Source: Chlamydiia bacterium (lineage in GTDB: Bacteria > Chlamydiota > Chlamydiia > Chlamydiales > Rhabdochlamydiaceae). Taken from it: a DNA stretch of 43,598 nt. A program made the translations under genes and the position numbers. The stretch covers positions 1 through 43,598 of the forward strand of contig JAJPIB010000061.1 in NCBI GenBank assembly GCA_021324995.1, written 5' to 3'. The notes below the pieces were generated by a model. That model did not search any database and was not told where the DNA came from. It saw nothing but the letters and a program-made list of their open reading frames with translations. Positions 42,241-43,598 of the stretch are shown here, piece after piece; the first letter of the stretch is position 1; each line of letters begins with the position of its first letter.

Positions 42241-43480
42241 GCTGTTTTCTCCTGAGTTTTTTTAAGAAGGATGGCGGCGGTGCTTGCGAGGGCAAGCAGG
42301 ATCCAATACCAGGAAGCGCTAGTGACGCTGTGTGTATTTTTAAAACACCACAGGGAATGGCTGCTGTTGGACCGCCGAGAGCTTGAGATCCGAGCGCATA
42401 GCCGAAGGAAACAATAGCATAGCGATGCTCGGGTGGTAGGAGTTGCTGCGCCCAAGCGTGGTAAGGGGCGAAAAACGCGACTCCAAAAATGACGAAGCAA
42501 ATGCGAACGGCAATGAGTGTGAAAAAGGTAGCTCCTTTCAAAAGGCTGAAAAGGGGGATAGCGCATACAGCGACGGAAAGGGCAGCGGTGAGCATGAGTT
42601 TTTCGCGGGAAATTTTAGAAGCGAGATAGCCAAAGAGAGGTAGCGTGCCAAAATCAAGGAGAAGAAGTGCGGTGTTGATGCTCATCATTTGCGCTTTTGT
42701 GAGGGGAGAAATGAGGGGGATAAAGCCGTTGATGAATACGAGGGCAATGGAATAATTGGCATAGGCAAATCCTGAACTGACGGCGATGAGGAGAAGGGGG
42801 TTGCGGTATCTCCAGAGGGCTTTGGCCAGATGAGGAAATGTTTGTGAAAATTTAGGGGCGGATTGACTTGTAGGAAGTTTTCTTCGAATAAAGCAGCCGA
42901 AGAGTGCTGTGATACACCCAAAAAGATAGAGTAGGCGCCATCCCGTTTCGATGCTTTTGTACTGACTTACAAGAAAAACACCGGCTGATGCGAGGAGGAT
43001 GCCGCCGATGGTGGAAGCGTTATAGAAGCCGCTGAGTAGATCGTGCTTTTTTTCGGGGGTGTTTTCTAAAAGGAAGATGGCCCCGCCCATGCTTTCTCCT
43101 GCGGAAAGAAAATTTTGTAGGAGTCTGCCGATGCAGAAAAGAAGGGGGGCGATTGCTCCCGCCTGGGCAAAGGTTGGGCTAAGAGCAATCGCTGCGGAAA
43201 CAATGGCCATGCCGGAAAGGCTTAAAAAGAGGGCGTGTTTGCGTCCGTGCCTATCTCCGATGTATCCAAAGACGAGGGATCCAAGCGGCCTTGCGAGCAT
43301 TCCAAGGGGAATCATTGCATAGGTGAGAATGAGAGCGGTGATGGGTTCTTCCTTCGGGAAAATAAGGGGAGCGAGAAATGGGGATAAAAAGCTGAAAAGG
43401 GCCGTATCGTAATGTTCAAACAGATTGCCGAGGCAGGCGCTCCAAAGCTGTGTGCGTGTGGCGGGTTGTGGTTGTGCCAT
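42224..43480 (-). pseudogene. MHS-family MFS transporter with C-terminal frameshift
   Basis: Start at ATG 43480 (AAGGA 6 nt upstream). The first 380 residues are a normal metabolite:H+ symporter (ProP/KgtP group): GNLFEHYDTALFSFLSPF, the loop GYIGDRHGRKHAL, and about eleven hydrophobic helices. Near 42353-42355 (GGG on the plus strand) the reading frame slips: the current frame gives a charged, Pro-rich end (CLPSQAPPPSFLKKLRRKQH), while adding one base yields PLWCFKNTHSVTSASWYWIL and the rest of a twelfth helix. That frame stops at 42237, overlapping the carrier gene's ATG by 4 bp. So this is a recent frameshift or a sequence error in a C run. Substrate unknown; the gene may still produce a near-complete protein. 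Confidence 0.8.
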
Positions 43481-43598
43481 GACTATTCCTTTATATACTG
43501 GTTCCACTTGAAAGCTGGAGTTTTTGCTTCGTCAGCTTGGCAGCCAATTTTTGATCTTCACTCGTGCCTTGCCTATCCGGCAATGGTCACTCGCTCCA

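Noticed and set aside
43530..43590. CCAATTTTTGATCTTCACTCGTG looked like another repeat B arm
   Set aside because: Only short blocks match, and neither the GTTGGGTATA end nor a pairing arm is present before the window stops.

Overview
The window comes from a member of the Chlamydiota, most likely an environmental (non-Chlamydiaceae) lineage. The backbone lnt-lpxC-fabZ-lpxA-fmt, then Cap1-like hydrophobic proteins, then a ribosomal cluster that starts directly at rplC and ends rpoA-rplQ-gapA-(gapA-linked conserved protein), is the order I know from Chlamydia trachomatis (roughly CT534 down to CT504). GC looks moderate (low to mid 40s by eye) and the intergenic gaps are full of palindromic repeats, which would suit a Waddlia-like genome. 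I cannot fix the genus from sequence reading alone.

Layout. 1-2.1 kb: a dispersed repeat, then a large unknown protein with a C-terminal CBM20-like (starch/glycogen-binding) domain. 2.3-9.6 kb: envelope and RNA-modification genes, namely an exported TPR/BamD-like protein, an LptE-like lipoprotein, a small unknown protein, a D-Ala-D-Ala carboxypeptidase, rsmA (ksgA), a SurA-like chaperone and an rRNA m5C methyltransferase. 9.9-15.8 kb: a DoxX-like membrane protein, lnt, then the lipid A operon lpxC-fabZ-lpxA followed by fmt. 15.9-19.9 kb: four divergent paralogous hydrophobic proteins where C. trachomatis has one (Cap1/CT529), plus a 32-codon membrane-peptide ORF. 20.2-32.9 kb: the merged S10-spc-alpha ribosomal cluster with secY and rpoA, missing rpsJ, rpsN, rpmD, infA, adk/map, rpmJ and rpsD at their usual places. 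33.0-35.6 kb: gapA, an Arg-rich low-complexity protein and tRNA-Leu(UAA). 35.7-38.9 kb: accessory genes, including a GT28/MGDG-synthase-like glycosyltransferase with a signal peptide and a protein with a fresh 60-bp tandem duplication. 38.9-43.5 kb, minus strand: an MHS-family MFS transporter with a C-terminal frameshift, a mitochondrial-carrier-family protein, and an MgtA-like P-type ATPase, apparently one operon.

The most unusual content is (i) the mitochondrial carrier family protein, a fold that is essentially eukaryotic and known in a few intracellular bacteria as an effector; (ii) the CBM20-bearing large protein; (iii) the expanded Cap1-like locus; and (iv) a layered set of palindromic repeats. 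The repeats include a 166-bp MITE-like element present twice, one copy nested inside another repeat whose empty version also lies in this window. That gives direct evidence of transposition with a TATTA target duplication. Several of these repeats supply the last codons of neighbouring genes.
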